Origin: Candidatus Rokuibacteriota bacterium
GTDB lineage: Bacteria; Methylomirabilota; Methylomirabilia; Rokubacteriales; CSP1-6
NCBI GenBank assembly: GCA_003221435.1
Contig: QHRS01000074.1
Location: forward strand, 1-9,975
Reading direction: 5' to 3'
Length of the DNA: 9,975 bases
Under the pieces are notes generated by a model. It did not search any database and was not told the DNA's origin. It saw only the letters and a program-made list of their open reading frames with translations. Positions 1-5,504 of this stretch are shown here, one piece after another. Made by a program: the position numbers and the translations under genes. Position 1 is the stretch's first letter, and the number at the start of each line of letters is the position of its first letter.

Positions 1-328
1 CGTCGCGTAGCTTCTGCCACTCGATGTCCGACACGACGTTCTTCCGCCAACTCGCCGTCCAGTCCATGTCCTTCCAGGGCGGTGGCACGCTCTTGGCCCC
101 CCGGTTGAGCAGCGACAATCCGTAGCGAAGGTGATCGACGTGCGCCGCAATCGACCCACTGCCGCCGTGCGTCGCAGAGGCGGCCACAGCGGAGAGCCGG
201 TCCAACGACGCGAGCAGGCCCGCATCGCCCCGGTTGAGCAGGTACGTGCGCGCGCTCGGATCAGGCGAGCCCTGGACGATCTCGCTGAAGAGCGTCCGTA
301 GAACGGTGGCGAAGGATCCCGTGTCCAT
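1..328 (-). CDS. DinB-like family protein, C-terminus cut by window edge
   Basis: Reading the minus strand from an ATG at 328 gives 109 uninterrupted codons that run off the left edge. The protein begins MDTGSFATVLRTLF and is helical in character. It contains AAHVDHLRYGLSLLNR-like sequence around residues 61-76, where H63 and H66 sit on a predicted helix. This HxxHxR pattern, followed by a Trp-rich stretch (PPPWKDMDWTASW, about residues 85-97), is typical of the DinB/YfiT-like four-helix-bundle superfamily, whose members often bind a divalent metal through three His and act as metal-dependent thiol transferases or stress proteins. The remaining ligands would lie beyond the window. No clear Shine-Dalgarno precedes the ATG, so the start is provisional. 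It is divergent from tyrS across about 220 bases. The family call rests on motif resemblance; the substrate is unknown. Confidence 0.75.
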   Translation of the reverse strand, partial: MDTGSFATVLRTLFSEIVQGSPDPSARTYLLNRGDAGLLASLDRLSAVAASATHGGSGSIAAHVDHLRYGLSLLNRGAKSVPPPWKDMDWTASWRKNVVSDIEWQKLRD

Positions 329-548
329 GGCAGAGACGAAGAGTCGTTTTCGTGTTCGACCTGGCTCGCCGTGAGATTACATCCTGGTCTCGATTCGCGT
401 CGAGCAGGTGATAGGACAGGTATTGTGCGCCTGAACGGCCTGTGCGCGCTTAGCCCCCTCGAAGGCCAGTCGCTCAGTCCGTCGGGCGTCCTCGAGCCGG
501 CGACCGCCTTGCGTGGCGGCGAACGCGGCTGGTTTACTCGCCGCTTCC
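329..548. other. Divergent intergenic region between DinB-like gene and tyrS
   Basis: These 220 bases separate two divergent genes and must hold promoters for both. I see no convincing -35/-10 pair, no T-box features (no specifier stem or T-box sequence), and no clear ribosome binding site before tyrS. Open frames crossing this stretch have no protein-like character and look like high-GC noise. Confidence 0.6.
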
Positions 549-1829
549 ATGACCATCCTCGACGAACTACGCTGGCGCGGCCTTCTCGCCGATTGCACCG
601 ACCTCGATGCGCTGACGAAGCGGCTGTCCGAGGGCCCGATCACGCTTTACGCGGGCTTCGATCCCACCGCGGATTCGCTCCATGTCGGCAATCTCGTCCC
701 GCTCTTCGCGCTGCGGCGCTTTCAGCTGCACGGCCACCACCCGATCGCGCTCGCCGGCGGCTCCACCGGCATGATCGGCGACCCGTCTGGCAAGCCCGAC
801 GAGCGCAACCTGCTGACACCCGACCAACTCTCGCGCAACCTCGACGGCATCCGCCCGCAGCTCGCCAAGTTTCTCGACTTCGAGGTCCGCTCCAACCCCG
901 CACGCCTCGTGAACAACTACGACTGGACCGCGCCGGTCGGCGTGTTGGAGTTCCTGCGCGACGTCGGCAAGCACGTCTCGGTGAACGCGATGGTCGCCAA
1001 GGACTCCGTCCGCTCGCGAATGGAAACGCGGGACGCCGGGATCAGCTACGCCGAGTTCAGCTACATGCTGCTCCAGGGCTTCGACTTCTATCACCTGCGC
1101 AAGACCTACGGCTGCGAATTGCAGGTCGGGGCCACGGACCAGTGGGGCAATATCACCGTCGGCACCGAGCTCACGCGCCGAAAGCTCGGCGCCACGGTTT
1201 GGGGTCTCGTCTTCCCGCTGCTCACGAAGGCCGACGGAGCCAAGTATGGCAAGACCGCGGACGGTGCCGTGTGGCTCGACCCGAAGCGCACTTCTCCTTA
1301 CCGCTTCTACCAGTTTTTCGTGAACGCCGACGACGCGGACGCCGGCACGCTCCTCCGCACGCTCACCTTTCTCGAGCGTGAGGAGATCCAGGACCTCGAG
1401 GGTGCGCTCCAGACCGACCCCGGCGCTCGCGCCGCTCAGAAGGCCCTGGCCCGCGAGCTGACGAGGCTCGTCCACGGTGAAGACGCCCTCGCCGCCGCCG
1501 TGAGAGCGAGCGAGATCCTCTTCGGCGGCTCGCTCGAAGGCGTCAGCGAGGAGGTCTTCGGCGACGTCGTGGGCGAAGTCCCGACCACGGAGTTCGAGAA
1601 GACGAAGCTCGCCTCGCCCGGGGTCGCGTTGCCCGAGGTGCTGGTTCACGTCGGCCTGTGCTCTTCGAGGGGCCAGGCGCGGAAGGACATCGAAGGCGGC
1701 GGCATCTACCTGAACAACGAACGCCTAGCCGATGCAGTCCGCCGCATCACGTCGAACGATCTCCTCTTCGGCAAGTACGTGCTCCTGCGCAAGGGCAAGC
1801 GCACGTATGCCATGCTGAGCGTGCGCTGA
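549..1829 (+). CDS. tyrS: Tyrosyl-tRNA synthetase (TyrRS)
   Basis: Charges tRNA-Tyr with tyrosine using ATP in the cytoplasm; EC 6.1.1.1. From the ATG at 549 the product is 426 aa, the usual length for bacterial TyrRS. Class I signatures are in order: YAGFDPT at 34-40, the HIGH-type motif HVGN at 45-48, GGSTGMIGDPSGK at 70-82, the tyrosine-pocket ATDQWGN at 195-201, and the KMSKS-type loop KYGKT at 232-236 followed by DPKRTSPYRFYQFF. A C-terminal S4 RNA-binding domain spans about 361-426. The loop and flanking sequence resemble the E. coli-type enzyme. A GTG at 513 would add 12 residues, but neither start has a good Shine-Dalgarno. ATG 549 is preferred because MTILDELRWRGLL lines up with the known N-terminus of the family. 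It looks monocistronic and complete, with all catalytic motifs present. Confidence 0.97.
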   Translation: MTILDELRWRGLLADCTDLDALTKRLSEGPITLYAGFDPTADSLHVGNLVPLFALRRFQLHGHHPIALAGGSTGMIGDPSGKPDERNLLTPDQLSRNLDGIRPQLAKFLDFEVRSNPARLVNNYDWTAPVGVLEFLRDVGKHVSVNAMVAKDSVRSRMETRDAGISYAEFSYMLLQGFDFYHLRKTYGCELQVGATDQWGNITVGTELTRRKLGATVWGLVFPLLTKADGAKYGKTADGAVWLDPKRTSPYRFYQFFVNADDADAGTLLRTLTFLEREEIQDLEGALQTDPGARAAQKALARELTRLVHGEDALAAAVRASEILFGGSLEGVSEEVFGDVVGEVPTTEFEKTKLASPGVALPEVLVHVGLCSSRGQARKDIEGGGIYLNNERLADAVRRITSNDLLFGKYVLLRKGKRTYAMLSVR

Positions 1830-1876
1830 GACCGTCGGGAAGCTAGGATGATCCACACGCATGCTGATTGTGAGAA

Positions 1877-2041
1877 GTGACCAGACTGTCGACCCATCCA
1901 AGGTTCGAGGTCACCCTTCAAGAATTTGGAGACGACCTCTTCTTTGGCATCCCGGGTGGGTGCATGAAACTGACGAAGCCTGGCCGGGATGGAGCTTCGC
2001 AGCCTATCTCCAGTGTTCGGCCGAGGGTTGAAATGCGATGA
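1877..2041 (+). CDS. Possible small ORF (54 aa), overlapping the VOC start by ATGA
   Basis: A GTG at 1877 opens a 54-codon frame that ends in a TGA at 2039-2041. The stop overlaps the ATG of the VOC gene in an ATGA arrangement, typical of translational coupling. The product contains FEVTLQEFGDDLFFGIPGG near residues 9-27. The 'FGDDLFFGIP' part is faintly reminiscent of the swapped-hairpin AbrB/MazE family (pattern G-x-S-L-x-x-x-I-P), but the match is too weak for a call. There is no strong ribosome binding site, and third positions are mixed rather than strongly GC. It may be a real short leader protein, a remnant of a gene, or chance. Confidence 0.25.
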   Translation: MTRLSTHPRFEVTLQEFGDDLFFGIPGGCMKLTKPGRDGASQPISSVRPRVEMR

Positions 2042-2541
2042 AACGCATCTGGACGATCATCGGCGTACGCGACGTTCCGAGCAGCCTCAAATGGTACCAG
2101 TCGCTCTTCGGCCAACCCGAGACGGCTCCCGACCATGACTACTTTGGCCAGGTCCTCGATACGGATGGAACCGTGTTGCTCTGCCTCCATCAATGGGGCG
2201 CGCACGAGCATCCTTCCTTGATGAGCCCGCACGAGGCGTCACGTGGCAACGGACTCATCTTGTTCTTCCGCGTCGACGATTTCGACATGACACTCAAGAG
2301 GGCCCGCGCTCTCGTCACCCGGCTCGAAGAGGGGCCCCACGTGAACCCGAACACCCGAACAAGGGAGTTCTCACTCCGAGATCCGGAAGGATACTACGTC
2401 ACGATCAGTGCGCTCTCTGCGCCCCAGCGAAGGGCGCCCGCGAGGCGACGGCCTAACCAGCGCTTGCAGCCGACGAAGGCGCGCGGCCGAATCAGGAAGT
2501 CACCGGAAGGACGTCCCGCGCGGTCGCGGCCGAAGCGCTGA
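2038..2541 (+). CDS. VOC (glyoxalase/bleomycin-resistance fold) protein with hairpin-encoded C-terminal tail
   Basis: The 167 aa product begins MKRIWTIIGVRDVPSSLKWYQSLFG, a classic first beta-alpha unit of the vicinal-oxygen-chelate superfamily. A second module ends with LILFFRVDDFD (73-83) and LRDPEGYYVTIS (113-124). The VOC domain fills about residues 1-128, normal for a single-domain member. The usual C-terminal metal-ligand Glu of a 'DPxGNxIEL' motif is replaced (YYVTI), so enzymatic activity is uncertain; substrate unknown. GAGGG at 2023-2027 is a plausible ribosome binding site. Residues 139-167 (PNQRLQPTKARG onward) are translated from the attC-like hairpin at 2451-2547, not from VOC sequence. 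Hand-counted GC over 2041-2280 is about 60%, below the sigma-factor region (72-80% in two rows). VOC proteins are frequent integron cassette products, which fits the context. Confidence 0.88.
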   Translation: MKRIWTIIGVRDVPSSLKWYQSLFGQPETAPDHDYFGQVLDTDGTVLLCLHQWGAHEHPSLMSPHEASRGNGLILFFRVDDFDMTLKRARALVTRLEEGPHVNPNTRTREFSLRDPEGYYVTISALSAPQRRAPARRRPNQRLQPTKARGRIRKSPEGRPARSRPKR

Positions 2542-2547
2542 TCGGGC
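2451..2547 (+). other. attC-like recombination site (degenerate integron cassette end)
   Basis: A 97-base imperfect hairpin lies at the 3' end of the VOC gene. The left end GCCTAAC (2451-2457) is a perfect RYYYAAC R'' box. CAGCGCTT (2458-2465) pairs fully with AAGCGCTG (2533-2540). After an unpaired G2466, CAGCCG (2467-2472) pairs at 5 of 6 positions with CGGCCG (2527-2532). CGCGCGG (2480-2486) pairs with CCGCGCG (2516-2522), leaving a loop of about 29 bases. A single extrahelical base in the left arm is a hallmark of attC sites, as is orientation with R'' next to the gene. The right box, ATCGGGC (2541-2547), departs from GTTRRRY at two positions, so the site may be inactive. No integrase gene or second site is visible in the window. 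Confidence 0.6.
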
Positions 2548-2561
2548 GTGTCGAGCGCCCT

Positions 2562-2581
2562 GCGCCTAGAGCGACAGGCGC
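2562..2581. repeat. Small inverted repeat between convergent genes
   Basis: GCGCCT (2562-2567) and AGGCGC (2576-2581) form a 6-bp stem with an 8-base loop at the very end of the minus-strand cupredoxin gene, overlapping its stop codon. It could contribute to termination between the convergent VOC and cupredoxin genes, but no T-tract follows on either strand. Confidence 0.3.
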
Positions 2582-3777
2582 TGGCCACTAGACTTCTCCC
2601 AGTTCACGAACAGAAAGCCGCCCGGCGCATCGAAGGGGGGCGTGCCCGGCGCGGCGGTCACCTGCAATTGGAGCTCTTCGATGGGCCGGTTGGAGCAATC
2701 CCAGCAATCGAGTGCCCAGTCGCTCGTTCGGCGCGTGCGCGACAGCAGCATGACGTGCACCATCGCGTCGTCGGTGACGAGATGGTCGTTCTTGTACAAG
2801 TGGGCGTAGGCCCACAGCGCGAGCGAGCTCTGGATAGTTGGCACGAGCGGCGTGTGGACGCCCGAGGCGCCGTGATAGAACAGGCCCATGATCACGCCGC
2901 CGAAACGAGGGTTGAAAGGAATGTCCTTGGTCTGCACGCGATCCATCACCAGCTTCCAGCGGGCGCCGTCCTGAGTCGTGAACTGGGCCACGCCGGAGAC
3001 CGAGTCGCCGGTGGCGCCCCGATCGATGGCGACCAGCGAGATGTCGCCGGAGATCGTCGCCACGTTGTTCGAGTAGGGACCCATCTGCGCCTTGTGGTTC
3101 AGGTCCGCCTGCTGTTCCGGCGGACGGTTGCGGATGACCGCAGCTGCGCTGTCGGCGAATGGAAAGGGGCCGGGGAGGATCTGGATCACCGGGTCACCGC
3201 CGGCGACCCTCATCGACTTGGCGCCGTCGCCATGCTCGTCGTGTTCCGGGTGCTCCATCGCCATTTCGTGTCCCATGACCATCTCGTGTCCGGCCTCGTA
3301 CGCCTCTCCCTTCTCGTGTTCCTCGTGCTCCTTGCGCTGGTCGCCCTTGGCCGAGGCACGCTTGGCGTCGCCAACCATGAGGTGATTCAACATCCCCAGC
3401 ATCTTGTGCGAGTCCTTGCCCACCGGGCAGTAGGTTTCGTAGCTGCCGGCGCGCAGGTCGAGCTTCAGCGTGACGGTGGCGCCGGGCTGCATCTGGGGCG
3501 TGCTCTTTTCGAGCCCGCCTCCCTCGACCTCGAACGCGTGCGGGATGGTGCCGGTATTGGTCACCTCGAAGACCACCGGCCCGGGCGGAACACGGGCTGG
3601 GGTAAGCTGTACCTTCCACTCCGAGAGGTTGACCTTGACCGTGCTGGGGGCCGGCTGCCCGACGGCATTGCCGTACGATGAGGCGCGGCACGGCGTGGCC
3701 AGGACGGCGGCGAGCAGGGACAGCGAACCGATGAACGGGGCGATGATGCGGGCGGGGCGCTGCGGGACGGCGTTCAT
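2566..3777 (-). CDS. Exported cupredoxin with His/Met-rich linker and unrecognised C-terminal domain
   Basis: The 403 aa product has a probable Sec signal peptide (about 1-32, hydrophobic IIAPFIGSLSLLAAVLA, cleavage near CRA-S). A plastocyanin/azurin-like cupredoxin domain follows (about 45-136). Type 1 copper ligands are visible: H80 in TIPHAFEV, then C117, H124 and M129 in YCPVGKDSHKMLGM. A charged linker (about 140-185) carries tandem GHEMVM/GHEMAM units (163-174) and HPEHDEH (176-182), typical of copper- or silver-binding segments. Residues about 190-403 form a domain I do not recognise, with DCWDC at 357-361. It probably acts outside the cytoplasmic membrane in copper binding or electron transfer. 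The start is supported by GGAGGT (complement of 3783-3788), five bases upstream. The gene diverges from the ECF sigma operon, and a GGGAATAA box faces it at 3850-3843. The exact function is unknown. Confidence 0.85.
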   Translation of the reverse strand: MNAVPQRPARIIAPFIGSLSLLAAVLATPCRASSYGNAVGQPAPSTVKVNLSEWKVQLTPARVPPGPVVFEVTNTGTIPHAFEVEGGGLEKSTPQMQPGATVTLKLDLRAGSYETYCPVGKDSHKMLGMLNHLMVGDAKRASAKGDQRKEHEEHEKGEAYEAGHEMVMGHEMAMEHPEHDEHGDGAKSMRVAGGDPVIQILPGPFPFADSAAAVIRNRPPEQQADLNHKAQMGPYSNNVATISGDISLVAIDRGATGDSVSGVAQFTTQDGARWKLVMDRVQTKDIPFNPRFGGVIMGLFYHGASGVHTPLVPTIQSSLALWAYAHLYKNDHLVTDDAMVHVMLLSRTRRTSDWALDCWDCSNRPIEELQLQVTAAPGTPPFDAPGGFLFVNWEKSSGQRLSL

Positions 3778-3842
3778 GAGCTACCTCCGGGTTAGGGTCG
3801 AACTGCCTCGCTTCACCGGCCCTGACCGGGTGGCGGACGAAG

Positions 3843-3850
3843 TTATTCCC
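3843..3850 (-). promoter_or_regulatory. GGGAATAA box, candidate ECF -35 element for the cupredoxin gene
   Basis: On the minus strand this reads GGGAATAA and lies 66 bases upstream of the cupredoxin ATG. GGAA-core -35 elements are common among ECF sigma factors. A CGGTC that could serve as the -10 begins 16 bases after the GGAAT. Transcription would then start about 30 bases before the gene. It forms an inverted repeat with the box at 3874-3880. Confidence 0.4.
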
Positions 3851-3873
3851 AGAGCAGAAATCTCGTGCGATCC

Positions 3874-3880
3874 GGGAATA
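3874..3880 (+). promoter_or_regulatory. GGGAATA box facing the sigma factor gene
   Basis: This is the inverted partner of the 3843-3850 box (TATTCCC-N23-GGGAATA, 3844-3880). A CGTT at 3900-3903 resembles an ECF -10 element. However, 20 bases lie between GGAAT and CGTT, longer than the usual 16-17, and the predicted transcript would begin almost at the Shine-Dalgarno. It may be an autoregulatory promoter or half of an operator. Confidence 0.3.
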
Positions 3881-3921
3881 GCCCGGGCGATCGGCGAGTC
3901 GTTACGAGAGAGGAATCACCT

Positions 3922-4491
3922 TTGACCCACGAGGAGAGCCGGGAGACGACGGGCCCGGAGCCCCATCTCTCTCCCCGAGAGCGGGAGCGATTCGATGAAT
4001 GTGTGCTGCCTTACCTCGATGCCGCGTACAACCTCGCGCGCTATCTGCTTCGCGACGGCGACCAGGCGGAGGAAGCCGTGCAGGAGGCGTTCCTGCGGGC
4101 GATCCGGCATTTCGGTGGCTTCCGCGGGGCGGATGGACGGGCGTGGATCCTGAGCATCGTGCGCAACACGTGCTTCACGCAGCTCCGCCGCCGGCGCTCT
4201 GGAGGCGCAATGGTCGAGTTCGACGAGGAGGCCCACTCGCTCGAGGCGGAGCTCTCGGCGCCGGAGGCCGACCTGGCGCGCGCGATCGCGAGCGAGTCCG
4301 TGCACGAGGGGCTCGGCCGGCTGGCGGCCGAATTCCGCGAGGCGCTGGTGCTGCGTGAGCTGGAAGGTCTGTCCTACAAGGAGATCGCCCATGTGATGGG
4401 CGTGCCCATCGGCACGGTGATGTCGCGCCTGGCGCGCGCGCGCAAGCAGCTGCTGCTCGCCCTGGGAGCCGGCGCGAAGGAGAGCGTCTGA
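3922..4491 (+). CDS. ECF-type RNA polymerase sigma factor
   Basis: Directs RNA polymerase to a stress or envelope regulon. From a TTG at 3922 the product is 189 aa, normal for the class. The sigma2 domain spans about 25-93 (YLDAAYNLARYLLRDGDQAEEAVQEAF, then WILSIVRNTCFTQLRRRR). A variable linker follows (94-125). The sigma4 domain spans about 126-178 with the helix-turn-helix LSYKEIAHVMGVPIGTVMSRL. There is no sigma3 or C-terminal extension. The TTG is chosen because AGAGAGGA (3907-3914) lies seven bases upstream. An in-frame ATG at 3865 would give 208 aa but would start between the two GGGAATA-related elements without a ribosome binding site. One base separates its stop from the anti-sigma ATG, so the two are co-transcribed. 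The factor probably drives its own operon and the divergent cupredoxin gene (inference). Confidence 0.93.
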   Translation: MTHEESRETTGPEPHLSPRERERFDECVLPYLDAAYNLARYLLRDGDQAEEAVQEAFLRAIRHFGGFRGADGRAWILSIVRNTCFTQLRRRRSGGAMVEFDEEAHSLEAELSAPEADLARAIASESVHEGLGRLAAEFREALVLRELEGLSYKEIAHVMGVPIGTVMSRLARARKQLLLALGAGAKESV

Positions 4492-4492
4492 C

Positions 4493-5266
4493 ATGGCATC
4501 GGCACACGTGTTCGATCGGCTCTCGGCGTTCCTGGACGATGAGCTCGACCCGGTCGCCAGCGGCGAAGTCTCGCAGCATCTGGAATCGTGCCCGGACTGC
4601 TCGGCCGCCTTGGCACGGCAGCGCGAACTCGGCGAGAACCTGAGGCGCGACCTCGAGTATCACCGCGCACCGGACCTCCTGCGTGCGCGAGTGATGCGCG
4701 ACCTCCGCGCGGCAGGACGGCGGGACGCTGTGCGCTCGAGGCCCGCGGCTCAGGCGTGGCGCTGGTTGGGCGCGGCCGCCGCGGTCATCGCGGTGGGTGG
4801 CGGCACGTGGATCGTCGCCACCCTACCGCGCGAACGCCCGGACGCCGCGACCGCGCGCGAGGCGGTGTCGGGCCACATCCGGTCGCTGATGGCGAACCAC
4901 TTGACGGACGTGGCCTCGACCGATCAGCACACCGTGAAGCCCTGGTTCAGCGGCAGGCTCGACTTCTCGCCTCCCGTTACGGACTTCGCGGCGGCGAACT
5001 ATCCGCTCGTCGGCGGGCGGCTCGACTACCTGCAGGGCCGTCCGGTCGCAGCACTCGTCTACATGCATCGCATGCACGTCATCAACGTGTTCGTGTGGCC
5101 GATGTCTGACGCGCACGAGGGAATCGCGCCGGCCTTGACGCAGCGGGGCTTTCACGTGATCCACGGCACGCGCGCAGGGATGGCCTACTGGGTGGTGTCG
5201 GACCTCAACGCGGAGGAGTTGGCCGCCTTCGCGCAACTGCTCGCCGCCCCATCCGGGAAGCCCTGA
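4493..5266 (+). CDS. Membrane anti-sigma factor with N-terminal zinc finger (ZAS type)
   Basis: Binds and holds the upstream ECF sigma factor at the membrane until a signal releases it. The 257 aa product has an N-terminal anti-sigma domain with the HxxxCxxC zinc motif HLESCPDC (H29, C33, C36). One transmembrane helix lies at about 89-110 (WRWLGAAAAVIAVGGGTWIVATL region), followed by a periplasmic domain (about 120-257). That domain contains QHTVKPWFSGRLDFSPPV and VGGRLDYLQGRPVAALVY, a conserved pattern of a known proteobacterial-type anti-sigma family ('transmembrane transcriptional regulator'). AAGGAG at 4477-4482 is the ribosome binding site. YMHRMHVINVFVWPM (190-204) is Met/His-rich, which could suit a metal sensor, though that is speculation. 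Gene order sigma then anti-sigma is standard. Confidence 0.92.
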   Translation: MASAHVFDRLSAFLDDELDPVASGEVSQHLESCPDCSAALARQRELGENLRRDLEYHRAPDLLRARVMRDLRAAGRRDAVRSRPAAQAWRWLGAAAAVIAVGGGTWIVATLPRERPDAATAREAVSGHIRSLMANHLTDVASTDQHTVKPWFSGRLDFSPPVTDFAAANYPLVGGRLDYLQGRPVAALVYMHRMHVINVFVWPMSDAHEGIAPALTQRGFHVIHGTRAGMAYWVVSDLNAEELAAFAQLLAAPSGKP

Positions 5267-5344
5267 GAGGCTTGCCTCGAAGGTGCCGGTCCGGCAGAGG
5301 CCGCGTTCGTGGGCTTGTCGAGCCGGGCAACCTTCCAAGCCCGG
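5267..5344. repeat. Cluster of inverted repeats after the sigma/anti-sigma operon
   Basis: Immediately after the anti-sigma stop come GAGGC-TT-GCCTC (5267-5278) and the perfect palindrome TGCCGG-T-CCGGCA (5284-5296). Next are two interleaved pairs: GGGCTTG (5311-5317) with CAAGCCC (5336-5342), and CCGGGC (5323-5328) with GCCCGG (5339-5344). The last two share bases and are mutually exclusive. They could be a transcription terminator lacking a T-tract, or operator sites. No gene is supported between 5267 and 5504. Confidence 0.35.
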
Positions 5345-5420
5345 ATATCACGCATCCCGAACTCCCGCGATCCCAGGAAACCGATGCGGACCGGTAGTCT
5401 CGCTTCTTGGCGTGAGGTTC

Positions 5421-5436
5421 TGGCACAAAGCTGGCA
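5421..5436 (+). promoter_or_regulatory. Candidate sigma54 (-24/-12) promoter of the secreted protein gene
   Basis: TGGCAC at 5421-5426 is followed, with exact -24/-12 geometry, by TGGCA at 5432-5436; the consensus is TGGCAC-N5-TTGCA. Only one position differs, and the invariant GG and GC are correctly spaced. The sequence is also an 11-base-offset direct repeat of CTGGCACAA (5420-5428 and 5431-5439). It lies 69 bases upstream of the ATG at 5505. No sigma54 gene or activator is in the window. Confidence 0.4.
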
Positions 5437-5504
5437 CAATAGCGGGAGCCGTTCGCAGGCCGCGGTCTCGGATTCTCGTCCCCTCTTTCCCGGAGGTGAT
5501 CGCC

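Noticed and set aside
1262..1300. Apparent loss of a canonical KMSKS motif in TyrRS.
   Set aside because: The KYGKT loop at 232-236 is the normal form for this bacterial TyrRS clade (compare KFGKT in E. coli).
371..1381. A 336-codon plus-strand frame overlapping tyrS.
   Set aside because: Out of frame with tyrS, Arg/Pro-rich, and without any domain; tyrS motifs lie in another frame.
1901..1915. A GGTTCGAGGTC stretch resembling a tRNA T-loop.
   Set aside because: The flanking five-base arms do not pair and no acceptor, D or anticodon stems can be drawn.
2548..3681. A 377-codon plus-strand frame opposite the cupredoxin gene.
   Set aside because: Antisense shadow: the minus-strand product has a signal peptide, copper ligands and a good ribosome binding site.
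3784..3800. GTTAGGG near the cupredoxin start as a second integron box.
   Set aside because: It fails the GTTRRRY pattern at the last base, has no paired arm, and overlaps the leader and Shine-Dalgarno of the minus-strand gene.
5283..5504. N-terminal extension of the secreted protein gene back to 5283.
   Set aside because: The added 74 residues are not protein-like, would bury the signal peptide, and ignore the strong ribosome binding site at 5492-5500.
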